From Kiritimatiellia bacterium (GTDB taxonomy: Bacteria > Verrucomicrobiota > Kiritimatiellia > UBA8416 > YA12-FULL-48-11): 64,000 bases of DNA. The translations under genes were made by a program, and so were the position numbers. The stretch covers positions 310,001 through 374,000 of the forward strand of contig JAQUPZ010000006.1 of assembly GCA_028716365.1 (NCBI GenBank), written 5' to 3'. The notes under the pieces are model-generated. The model was not told the DNA's origin. It did not search any database and saw only the letters and a list, made by a program, of their open reading frames with translations. Position 1 is the first letter of the stretch. Each line of letters opens with the position of its first letter. This document shows positions 34,276-42,387 of this stretch, one piece after another.

Positions 34276-35547
34276 TTACTGCTTTGGGACAGGAATAATC
34301 TCTACCTGGTGTGGCTGCATGATCAGCGTTTTCTTTATTGCATCAAACAGTTCCGGCATCCTGGCCATACGTATTTTGAGAGCGGCCGCACGTTTGGCTT
34401 CAATGTTGTCGATCTTAACATCCAGGAAATCCGGTATTTTCACCTCGGCCAGGACAACCCCGCGAAAGATCTGTTGATGATAATAATCGTTCTTGGCTTT
34501 CACCGCCGCCCATACGGCCTTTACATGGTCGGCTATCGGACCGTCAGATAAAACGGCAGGGGCCAGATTTACACTGTCATTCAGCGCCACTGCGGAATAC
34601 TCGGCAATTTTCTTTCCTCCAAGACGGATTTCATACTGGCCTGCCTTGAGGCCGGTTACCTTCAAGCGGTAGTCATTCAACTCTTCCATTATTGGTGCCC
34701 ACTGCAGGATACTCTTGGCCTCTTCCGGGAAAAATGGCAGGGCGGCATCCTGCTGTTTGAACTCTATTTTTCCATCGGCATTTACCTTCAGGTTCTCGAT
34801 TTTACAGTTCTGGCTCTTTGTAACTTTATCACCGGCAGCGTCAATTTCGACTGAGGCAACAAGTGGCGGGAAATTCATTCCTTTGAGAATGGACCATGCC
34901 ATTATGGCCTGGCCGGGAGGACCGGGATGAACGGCATCACCGCCGCCGATGCGGTTTTTGGGATCTGCCGCACGTCCTTTGTCTATAATTGCAATAAATG
35001 GGTGGAACTGGTCGATGAATATACCATTGTTTGCTGCAGCGATTTGTTTGACGCCCTCTGAATATTTTTCCAGTGTTTCATTATAACCCTGGATTGCCGG
35101 ACCAAGTTCATTTTTTTCAACCGGGCTGGGCGTGCACCATGCCACGCGGATATTCGCGGCTTTGGCCTGGTCGGCAATTCCCTGCAAACCGCCCATATAG
35201 GTCTTGAAACCTGTTTCATCAAAAGGCCTGTATCCGCCGTCATTCATTCCGAAGTCAACGGTCATGGCTGTTGGGGTGTGGGGCAGGACATCGCGCTTGA
35301 AACGGTTATTGCCCCCGGTTGAACGGTCGCCACCGATACCGACGTTAATAAAGGTGATATTCCAGGCTGGAAATCTGGCAAGCGTCCATGCTTCAACATA
35401 ACTGCTGTAAAGGTATTGCTCGGTGATGCTGTCACCCATCAGCATGACCTTGTCGCCGTCCTTGAAGAAGAAATCTGCGGCATTAACTGTGAGTGTTACT
35501 GTCAGAATGAATAATGAAATGATTATCGATTTAAGACGGCTGATCAT
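34276..35547 (-). CDS. Exported SGNH/GDSL-family hydrolase (probable carbohydrate esterase)
   Basis: 423 residues. Signal peptide SIIISLFILTVTLTVNAA. SGNH blocks in order: GDSIT (Ser nucleophile, about residue 40), INVGIGGDRS (Gly), VDFGMNDGG (Asn) and GGDAVHPGPPGQ (Asp and His). The length exceeds a bare SGNH domain (about 200-220), and the extra C-terminal half includes a beta-rich region (YRLKVTGLKAGQYEIRLGGK). Probably removes acetyl or other ester groups from polysaccharide. Preceded by AAGGAG; it is the first gene of the minus-strand rhamnosidase run. Confidence 0.88.
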   Translation of the reverse strand: MISRLKSIIISLFILTVTLTVNAADFFFKDGDKVMLMGDSITEQYLYSSYVEAWTLARFPAWNITFINVGIGGDRSTGGNNRFKRDVLPHTPTAMTVDFGMNDGGYRPFDETGFKTYMGGLQGIADQAKAANIRVAWCTPSPVEKNELGPAIQGYNETLEKYSEGVKQIAAANNGIFIDQFHPFIAIIDKGRAADPKNRIGGGDAVHPGPPGQAIMAWSILKGMNFPPLVASVEIDAAGDKVTKSQNCKIENLKVNADGKIEFKQQDAALPFFPEEAKSILQWAPIMEELNDYRLKVTGLKAGQYEIRLGGKKIAEYSAVALNDSVNLAPAVLSDGPIADHVKAVWAAVKAKNDYYHQQIFRGVVLAEVKIPDFLDVKIDNIEAKRAAALKIRMARMPELFDAIKKTLIMQPHQVEIIPVPKQ

Positions 35548-35692
35548 GAAATGTTCACTCCTTATGATGGTTTCCTGTTGCTACACACATAATCAAAGAA
35601 TGCCGACGTTTGCTGATGGTTTCAAGGCATTTTTTGGGGAGAATAGAATCAATAATGAATATCCAATTCTTAAGGACGTGTTACTCAAATCG

Positions 35693-35778
35693 AGATTCCT
35701 CGACTTCACTCGGAATGACACTCTTGATACAGTCAAGTTCCTCTAAGGAACTGTCATGCTGAGTTTGTCGAAGCATCT
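35693..35778. repeat. Dispersed inverted repeat, AGATYCCTCGAC type, copy 2
   Basis: AGATTCCTCGACTTCACTCG..ATGACA faces TGTCATGCTGAGTTTGTCGA..GCATCT. Same family as 25348-25442. It lies between the diverging SGNH hydrolase and the flavoprotein stop. Confidence 0.7.
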
Positions 35779-35801
35779 TTCCGAAGGTGTTCTTCGATTA
35801 T

Positions 35802-36377
35802 TTATCCATGAAGTTTCTTCAACAGCCAGGCCATGTTTTTACCGAGCGTATTCATGGTCTGCATGCCTTCATCATCTTTTTCCACGTCACCGATCTCGCG
35901 CCCGACACCGATGTTCCAGTATGACGAGCCAACAATGATCATCTGGCCGATTGTGAAGAAGTGGTTGATTGAGTCAAAAACATGCATCGCACCTCCGCGC
36001 CTTACGGCGACAACTGCAGCGCCGATTTTGCGTTTGAACATGTCGTTATTGGCCCTGGATGCCATGCCCGTCCGTTCGATCAGCGCTTTCATCTGGGCCG
36101 AGCAGTCAGCGAAATAAGTAGGTGAGGCGAGGATGATGCCATCAGCCTCGATCATTTTTTCTATACATTTGTTTATTATATCATCATCAACAGCACAGCG
36201 TTTGTTCTTGTTCTGAAAACATTTATAACAGGCGACACATCCATTGATCTTTTCGCCGGCCAACTGGACAAGTTCGGTTTTGATCCCTTCCTTTTCCAGT
36301 TCCGTGAAAACTTCTTTTATCATGATGGCCGTATTACCATCCTTACGGGCACTTCCATTAAATGCGACTACTTTCAT
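35802..36377 (-). CDS. Flavodoxin-fold NAD(P)H-dependent oxidoreductase
   Basis: 191 residues from the ATG at 36377, supported by AGGAG upstream. Phosphate-binding loop NGSARKDGNT (8-17) for FMN, a Cys cluster GCVACYKCFQ (about 47-56) as in iron-sulfur flavoprotein-like reductases, and SPTYFADCSAQMKALIER. Likely a cytoplasmic FMN enzyme for quinone or other electron acceptors. It is not obviously part of either flanking operon, being separated by repeats on one side and divergent from the MFS gene on the other. Confidence 0.88.
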   Translation of the reverse strand: MKVVAFNGSARKDGNTAIMIKEVFTELEKEGIKTELVQLAGEKINGCVACYKCFQNKNKRCAVDDDIINKCIEKMIEADGIILASPTYFADCSAQMKALIERTGMASRANNDMFKRKIGAAVVAVRRGGAMHVFDSINHFFTIGQMIIVGSSYWNIGVGREIGDVEKDDEGMQTMNTLGKNMAWLLKKLHG

Positions 36378-36539
36378 GAGTAATTTCTCCTTTTTCACAT
36401 CTTTTTAATCCTATCTGTATTATAGTGTCAATACTCGTCAATTGTATGAACAAAAGATTATACTCTATCGGTGAAAAACCGGTCTGGACTTTGAAAAGTA
36501 TGGAGAAATGTGCAATAATTTGCGATTTCGGGAGGAACC

Positions 36540-37982
36540 ATGATTACAAATTCCGGCAGCGGTGGAACAACTGACAGTGGGGTGAAGCCCGTTTATAACA
36601 TGGCGTATGTATGGACAATTTCACTGGTTGCGGCCATGGGCGGCCTGCTCTTCGGTTACGATTGGGTTGTGATTGGCGGTGCAAAACCGTTTTTTGAAAA
36701 GTTCTTTGAGTTGTCCGGCGGTAAACTCAGCGGTTGGGCCAACAGTTGTGCCCTCCTTGGATGCCTTGTGGGTTCGATTATTACCGGAACTTTGAGCGAC
36801 AGATTCGGCCGCAAAAAACTTCTTGTCCTTTCGGCTGTTCTTTTTGCCGTTTCATCGGTGTTTACCGGTTGGGCAAGTACTTTCAATACTTTTGTGGTCT
36901 GGCGGATCATCGGTGGTATCGCGATAGGTATGGCTTCCAATCTTTCACCGATATATATCGCAGAGGTTGCACCTGCGCATATGCGCGGCAGGCTTGTTGC
37001 AATCAATCAGTTGACGATTGTGATAGGAATCCTGGCCGCGCAGATTGTCAACTGGTGGCTGGCGGTAAAACTGCCGCATTCCGGTGTGGATGCGGCGGCA
37101 ATAGAAACAGTACGTCAGACGTGGAACAATACGTATGGCTGGCGCTGGATGTTTACGGCCGTTACGGTGCCTTCGCTGATGTTCTTTGTAGGCGCGTTGC
37201 TGGTACCGGAGAGTCCGCGCTGGCTTGTGAAGAATGGCGTGGCCGAAGAGGCAGGGCGGATACTCTCCAGGATCGGAGGACAGGCATATGCTGATGCGGA
37301 AGTGAAGGAAATCCAGAATACAATCGTCGCGGAAGAAACCCAGCATGTTCGCTTTGCCGACCTGCTTGAACCGAAGCTTCTCAAGATTGTCCTTATCGGG
37401 TGTGCCCTTGCGGTTCTCCAGCAGTGGAGTGGAATCAATTCCATATTCAACTATGCCGAGGAAATTTATAAGTCGGCCGGGTACGGAATCAGTGACATCA
37501 TGTTTAACATAGTCATCACCGGCGCGATCAATCTGGTGTTTACGCTGGTGGCGATCGGGACTGTTGACCGGCTGGGACGGCGCATCCTGATGCTGATCGG
37601 TTGTGCGGGTATCGGAATATCGCACGTTCTGCTGGGTACGGCTTATGCGATGGGCATGAAAGGAATGGCAGTACTTGTGTTTACGCTCTGCTCGCTGGGG
37701 TGTTATGGATTATCACTGGCTCCGATTGTGTGGGTTCTGATCTCGGAACTGTTCCCGAACCGTATCCGCGGGGCGGCAGTTTCAGTAGCCGTGTCGGCGC
37801 TGTGGGTTGCATGTTTCATCCTGACTTTTGTTTTCCCGATTCTGAAGGATACGGTTGGAATGGCGGGGACATTCTGGATTTATGCCGGTATCTGCTTTGC
37901 GGGTTTTGTGTTTGTATGGATGAAGGTACCGGAGACAAAGGGCAAGTCACTGGAGCAGATTGAAAAGGAATTGGTTGATTGA
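36540..37982 (+). CDS. MFS sugar porter
   Basis: 480 residues, 12 predicted membrane helices. Sugar-porter signatures: GGLLFGYDWVVIGG in helix 1, DRFGRKK after helix 2, PESPRWL before the central loop, QQWSGINSIFNYAEEIY in helix 7, DRLGRR, and the C-terminal PETKGKSLEQIE. Imports a monosaccharide by proton or sodium symport. GGGAGG four bases upstream supports the start. It precedes the GH2, DUF6807 and FAD-oxidoreductase genes, with a 305-bp gap that holds a structured repeat, so the imported sugar probably derives from the GH2 reaction. Confidence 0.93.
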   Translation: MITNSGSGGTTDSGVKPVYNMAYVWTISLVAAMGGLLFGYDWVVIGGAKPFFEKFFELSGGKLSGWANSCALLGCLVGSIITGTLSDRFGRKKLLVLSAVLFAVSSVFTGWASTFNTFVVWRIIGGIAIGMASNLSPIYIAEVAPAHMRGRLVAINQLTIVIGILAAQIVNWWLAVKLPHSGVDAAAIETVRQTWNNTYGWRWMFTAVTVPSLMFFVGALLVPESPRWLVKNGVAEEAGRILSRIGGQAYADAEVKEIQNTIVAEETQHVRFADLLEPKLLKIVLIGCALAVLQQWSGINSIFNYAEEIYKSAGYGISDIMFNIVITGAINLVFTLVAIGTVDRLGRRILMLIGCAGIGISHVLLGTAYAMGMKGMAVLVFTLCSLGCYGLSLAPIVWVLISELFPNRIRGAAVSVAVSALWVACFILTFVFPILKDTVGMAGTFWIYAGICFAGFVFVWMKVPETKGKSLEQIEKELVD

Positions 37983-38008
37983 TGGTTTGGTTTTGTCGGG
38001 AGGGCAGT

Positions 38009-38166
38009 ATGCTGTGTATTTTGAGAGAAACGCTTTTGCGTGATGCATCCGCGCCGGCTATGTTGCCGCAGGCTGTGCGGATACGTATCCAGCCCAGCCT
38101 GAGGACGCCTTGCAGGCGCGGCGCCTGACGCAAAAGCGTTTCTCGAAGAAACAAAATGCACAACAT
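38009..38166 (+). repeat. Structured palindromic repeat, copy 2
   Basis: About 158 bp. The outer arms include ACGCTTTTGCGT and ACGCAAAAGCGTTTCTCG. The central 10-bp arms (38069-38078, 38092-38101; nine pairs) enclose GGATACGTATCC, with CCGGCTATGTTG and ACGCCTTGCAGG on either side at the same spacing as in copies 1 and 3. It starts 26 bp after the MFS stop; a CACCAT..ATGGTG hairpin (38175-38197) follows. Confidence 0.8.
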
Positions 38167-38287
38167 GTCTCCATCACCATCCCGAAACGGTATGGTGAAT
38201 TTGAAGAAAGAAAACGAAATGCGTAATACATTTACCTCATTGCAAAAAACGATGACTGGGATAATCATGCACAGCAATAGGAGGAAT

Positions 38288-41137
38288 ATGAATAAGCGAG
38301 TGATATGGATTATATTTTGTTTGAGTCTTTTCTGCATCGGCGGTGTATTTGCCACGGATACAATTGATCTGGCAGGAAAGTGGCGGTTTGCGCTGGATAA
38401 AAATGATAATGGAATCAATGAAAAATGGTTCGAAAAGACACTGGATGGGAAACTTGTTCTACCGGGTTCGCTTCCGGCGCAGGGGATTGGGGATGATGTA
38501 ACTGTTGAAACGAAATGGACCGGCAGCATTATAGACCGCTCATGGTTTACATCCCCGGAGTATGAAAAATACCGCCAGCCGGGAAACGTGAAAATACCAT
38601 TCTGGCTCCAGCCTGAGAAATATTATGTCGGCGCCGCCTGGTACCAGCGGAACATTAAAATACCGGAGAAATGGAAAAACCGGCGCGTGGTTCTTTTTCT
38701 TGAACGACCACATTGGGAAACACGCGTCTGGATGGATGGGAATTTTGTCGGCTTCAATAATACACTTGCAACTCCACATGAACATGATCTTGGCATAATG
38801 ACTCCCGGAGAGCACCGGCTTGCTATCCGCGTGGATAACCGCATGGTTGTTGACGTTGGCGAGAACTCTCACAGCGTCAGCGATCACACGCAGGGTAACT
38901 GGAATGGGATTGCAGGTCGCATGGAACTGCAGTCGACGCCGCCGGTATGGCTTGACGATGTGCAGATTTATTACGAGGCAGATAAAAAAACAGCCAGAGT
39001 AAAGGTAAATATCCGCAATATAACCGGTAAGGCTGGACATGGTAAGCTTAGCGCAAGTGAAGTCCAGGATAAAAAATCACGGCGACAGAGCGCCGTGGCT
39101 ACAATTCGAGACGTTAGCTGGGATGAGCAAGGAGGACGCGGTGAAGTCGAAGTTGACATGAGCGGTGCAAAGTTGTGGGACGAGTTCACGCCGAATCTTC
39201 AGTCTTTGGTTGTCACCCTGAGAGATCGGAATGACATTCTGGACGAACGCACCATTCAGTTTGGCATGCGGGAATTTGCGGCAAAAGGGACGCAGTTCAT
39301 GATTAACAGGAGGCCGGTCTTTTTTCGTGGCACGCTGGAATGCTGCATTTTCCCGAAGACTGGTCATCCTCCCACAGAGGTTTCAGAGTGGAAACGCATC
39401 ATTGGTGTTGTCAAGGCACATGGGTTGAACAATATGAGGTTTCATTCATGGTGTCCGCCTGAGGCCGCGTTTGTCGCAGCGGATGAACTTGGTTTTTACC
39501 TGCAGGTGGAATGTTCATCATGGGCGAATACAACCACTGGTCTTGGAATTGGTAAACCGATTGACACCTGGATTTACGAGGAAGCGGATCGCATCCTGAA
39601 ATACTACGGCAATCATCCGTCGTTTATGCTCATGCTTTACGGTAATGAGCCGGGTGGAAAACATGCGGACTTCCTTAAAAAATGGGTGATGCATTACAGG
39701 GAGAAAGACCCGCGCCGGCTTTATTCGAGTGGATCAGGCTGGCCGCTTATTCCCGAAAGCCAGTTTCATGTAACACCTGCTCCGCGTATCCAGGCCTGGG
39801 GCGGGGGACTGAAATCGCGTATCAATGCGCGTCCTCCCGAAACGTGTACCGATTATCGGGATTATATCCAAAAATGGACAGTGCCATGCATCAGTCACGA
39901 AATTGGCGAGTGGTGTGTGTATCCAAATTTCGATGAGATCTCGAAGTATACCGGCTATTTGAAACCAAAGAATTTTGAAATATTCCGTGAATTGCTGACT
40001 GCGAATCACATGGGTAAACAGGCACGTTCTTTCCTGCTTGCTTCCGGAAAATTACAGGCACTCTGTTACAAGGAAGATATCGAGTCGGCGTTACGTACAC
40101 CGGGGATGGGTGGTTTTCAATTACTCGATCTGCATGATTTTCCGGGACAGGGTACGGCACTTGTTGGTGTGTTAGATCCTTTCTGGGAGTCGAAAGGTTA
40201 TATAACGGCAAAAGAGTACAGCCGTTTTTGCAACAGCACCGTTCCGCTGGCACGTCTGGTAAAACGTGTCTTCACAACCGATGAAAAATTTGAGGCGGAT
40301 ATTGAAGTGACTCATTTCGGTCCTGTTCCAATGGAGAATGCGATTGCTGATTGGAAACTTATTGCTGATAACGGAGCGACTGTATCTTGTGGCAAATTAC
40401 CAGCATGTACCATTCCGGTAGGTAATAGTATTACACTGGGTCGTGTGGGTATTGATTTGAAATCCGCGCCGGCACCTGTCCAATGCAAATTGGTGGTTGA
40501 GTTGGAAAAGACAACTTTTGAAAATGATTGGGATGTGTGGATATATCCGGCTAAAGCGAACACGGAGGTCCCGCAGGGAATAACAGTCGTCGACGATTGG
40601 AATCAGAATGCGCTTTTGACTCTTGAAGCAGGCGGCAAAGTTCTTTTGATGATTCCGCCGGACAGGGTGAAAGGTGACGACAAGCGCGGCAAAGTTATGC
40701 TCGGGTTTTCCAGTATTTTCTGGAACACCGCATGGACAAGGCGGCAGCCCCCTGAGACACTCGGTATTCTCTGCGATCCCAAAAATCCGGCACTCAACGG
40801 ATTTCCAACAGATTATCACAGCAACTGGCAGTGGTGGTATCTGGTCACCCGCGCTGGCGCTATGATCCTCAACGATATGCCGGCGAACTTGCGTCCAACC
40901 GTACAGATTGTTGATGACTGGTTTGCGAACCGCAAGCTGGGTCTTGTTTTTGAAGGAAGGGTCGGCAAAGGCAAACTGCTTGTCTGCAGTATCGATCTCA
41001 AAAATGATCTGGACAACAATCCTGTAGCACGGCAGATGCTTTCCAGCCTTCTCAACTATATGGCCGGAAAAAAATTTGATCCCAAAGTTCAGATCAGTAA
41101 CAAGCAAATAACCGACCTGCTCGTGAGTTCGAAATAA
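38288..41137 (+). CDS. GH2-family glycoside hydrolase
   Basis: 949 residues from the ATG at 38288, chosen for AGGAGG just upstream and the signal peptide VIWIIFCLSLFCIGGVFA; the frame is open to 38156. A sugar-binding N-domain (GKWRFALDKN, YYVGAAWYQRNIKIP), an immunoglobulin-like domain, then a TIM barrel with MLYGNEPGG (acid/base Glu near residue 454) and ISHEIGEWCVYPN (nucleophile Glu near 538). Probably beta-galactosidase or beta-glucuronidase type. An inverted TTGTAGCC-type palindrome lies in frame at 39078-39104. Likely exported, and linked to the MFS porter upstream. Confidence 0.9.
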   Translation: MNKRVIWIIFCLSLFCIGGVFATDTIDLAGKWRFALDKNDNGINEKWFEKTLDGKLVLPGSLPAQGIGDDVTVETKWTGSIIDRSWFTSPEYEKYRQPGNVKIPFWLQPEKYYVGAAWYQRNIKIPEKWKNRRVVLFLERPHWETRVWMDGNFVGFNNTLATPHEHDLGIMTPGEHRLAIRVDNRMVVDVGENSHSVSDHTQGNWNGIAGRMELQSTPPVWLDDVQIYYEADKKTARVKVNIRNITGKAGHGKLSASEVQDKKSRRQSAVATIRDVSWDEQGGRGEVEVDMSGAKLWDEFTPNLQSLVVTLRDRNDILDERTIQFGMREFAAKGTQFMINRRPVFFRGTLECCIFPKTGHPPTEVSEWKRIIGVVKAHGLNNMRFHSWCPPEAAFVAADELGFYLQVECSSWANTTTGLGIGKPIDTWIYEEADRILKYYGNHPSFMLMLYGNEPGGKHADFLKKWVMHYREKDPRRLYSSGSGWPLIPESQFHVTPAPRIQAWGGGLKSRINARPPETCTDYRDYIQKWTVPCISHEIGEWCVYPNFDEISKYTGYLKPKNFEIFRELLTANHMGKQARSFLLASGKLQALCYKEDIESALRTPGMGGFQLLDLHDFPGQGTALVGVLDPFWESKGYITAKEYSRFCNSTVPLARLVKRVFTTDEKFEADIEVTHFGPVPMENAIADWKLIADNGATVSCGKLPACTIPVGNSITLGRVGIDLKSAPAPVQCKLVVELEKTTFENDWDVWIYPAKANTEVPQGITVVDDWNQNALLTLEAGGKVLLMIPPDRVKGDDKRGKVMLGFSSIFWNTAWTRRQPPETLGILCDPKNPALNGFPTDYHSNWQWWYLVTRAGAMILNDMPANLRPTVQIVDDWFANRKLGLVFEGRVGKGKLLVCSIDLKNDLDNNPVARQMLSSLLNYMAGKKFDPKVQISNKQITDLLVSSK
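39078..39104 (+). repeat. TTGTAGCC-type palindrome in frame inside the GH2 gene
   Basis: CACGGCG-ACAGAG-CGCCGTG followed by GCTACAA, the inverted form of the hairpin at 25621-25641. It encodes most of KKSRRQSAVATI, an odd basic stretch in the immunoglobulin-like domain between KLSAS and VSWDEQGG. Confidence 0.7.
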
Positions 41138-41297
41138 ATACTACCCGCGCGGAACGTTATCGGATACATAGGTCTACCGTTGTTTTTTTTTGACAGGGAT
41201 CTCTTTTCTTAGTGAAAAAAGTCTTTTCCGTGACGGTTAAGAGTCTATGATATCCACTTGCTCATTTTTTAAGATCGTTGAGAAAAAGGAGAATCAT

Positions 41298-42350
41298 ATG
41301 AAAAACAGCGATATGTATCGTCATGGTTTGATTGCAATGTTTACGGTTTGTGTGGTTGTGTTGTCAGGATTGGGTGCGCAGGCGCAGGACGACAAGAAAT
41401 TTGGATTCAAGGATGAGGCTGGCAAGTATCTTGATGTATTATGTGACGGCAAAATCGTCGGCCGTTACATGTATGCCTATGACAAGTCCACACCGGAGAA
41501 ACTCAATGAAACCTACAAGCCGTACCTTCATGTGTTTGATGCCGAAGGAAAAGCTCCCATAACAAATGGCGCAGGGGGCGGGGAACATCCGCATCATCGC
41601 GGAATCATGATCGGATGGAAGAGTATATTATTCAATGGCAAGAAACATAATTTCTGGGGTATGAATGATGGTGATCAGGTTCACCAGAAATTCCTCGTTC
41701 AGGAAGCTGATGCTTCTCATGCCACATTCATATCGCTGGTGAACTGGATTGACAAGGCCGGTGGTACGATAATTGAAGAAGAACGGACAACAACTTTTCG
41801 CAGGGCATCTGCGCCAGCTTATGTCATGATTGATTTCAGTTCAAAGATCAAGGCGCCTAACGGCGAGATTGTCCTTGATGGTGATCCTGAACATGCCGGT
41901 ATCCAGTTCCGGCCCGCCAACGAAATTGACCGTGCAAAGACGATATACACTTTCCCCGGGGAGAATGTTGATCCCAGGAAAGACCTGGACCTTACGTGGG
42001 TGGGAGAGAGTTTCACGCTGAATGGAAAGCAATACAGTGCCGTTCAAATGAATTATCCGGGCAATCCATCAGGAGCAAAAACTTCTGCTTATCGTGATTA
42101 CGGCCGGTTTGGAATGTTTTCTAAAGCCAGTATTAAGTCAGGAGAATCATTGACGTTCAAACATCGCTTCATTGTTGCAGAAGGGGAAATGCCGTCAGTC
42201 GAAGTGATCCAGAAATCATGCAATGAATTCACCGGAAAATCTGATCCAGTTCCGAAGACAACAGTAAAACCGGCGGATAAACCTGCACCACCAAAGCCGA
42301 AAGTTGCCAAACCTGTAAAAAAAGATGCAAAAAAACCGGCAGCCAAATAA
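41298..42350 (+). CDS. DUF6807 (PmoA-family) exported protein
   Basis: 350 residues from the ATG at 41298 (AGGAG upstream; signal peptide LIAMFTVCVVVLSGLGAQA). The conserved core includes GGEHPHHRGIMIGWKSI, NFWGMNDGDQVHQ and EHAGIQFRPANEID; the HPHHRG and EHAG blocks are family hallmarks and may bind a metal. It ends in a striking 30-residue Lys/Pro/Ala tail (PKPKVAKPVKKDAKKPAAK). The function of the family is not established; members recur next to glycoside hydrolases and sugar oxidoreductases in PVC and Bacteroidota genomes. Despite the name it is not methane monooxygenase. Confidence 0.85.
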   Translation: MKNSDMYRHGLIAMFTVCVVVLSGLGAQAQDDKKFGFKDEAGKYLDVLCDGKIVGRYMYAYDKSTPEKLNETYKPYLHVFDAEGKAPITNGAGGGEHPHHRGIMIGWKSILFNGKKHNFWGMNDGDQVHQKFLVQEADASHATFISLVNWIDKAGGTIIEEERTTTFRRASAPAYVMIDFSSKIKAPNGEIVLDGDPEHAGIQFRPANEIDRAKTIYTFPGENVDPRKDLDLTWVGESFTLNGKQYSAVQMNYPGNPSGAKTSAYRDYGRFGMFSKASIKSGESLTFKHRFIVAEGEMPSVEVIQKSCNEFTGKSDPVPKTTVKPADKPAPPKPKVAKPVKKDAKKPAAK

Positions 42351-42387
42351 GCAATAACATATACTTCTTTAATCCTGGGGATAAATT

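Noticed and set aside
41298..42350. Methane monooxygenase subunit PmoA
   Set aside because: The family label PmoA for DUF6807 proteins is a naming accident; there are no membrane helices typical of particulate methane monooxygenase and no pmoB/C.
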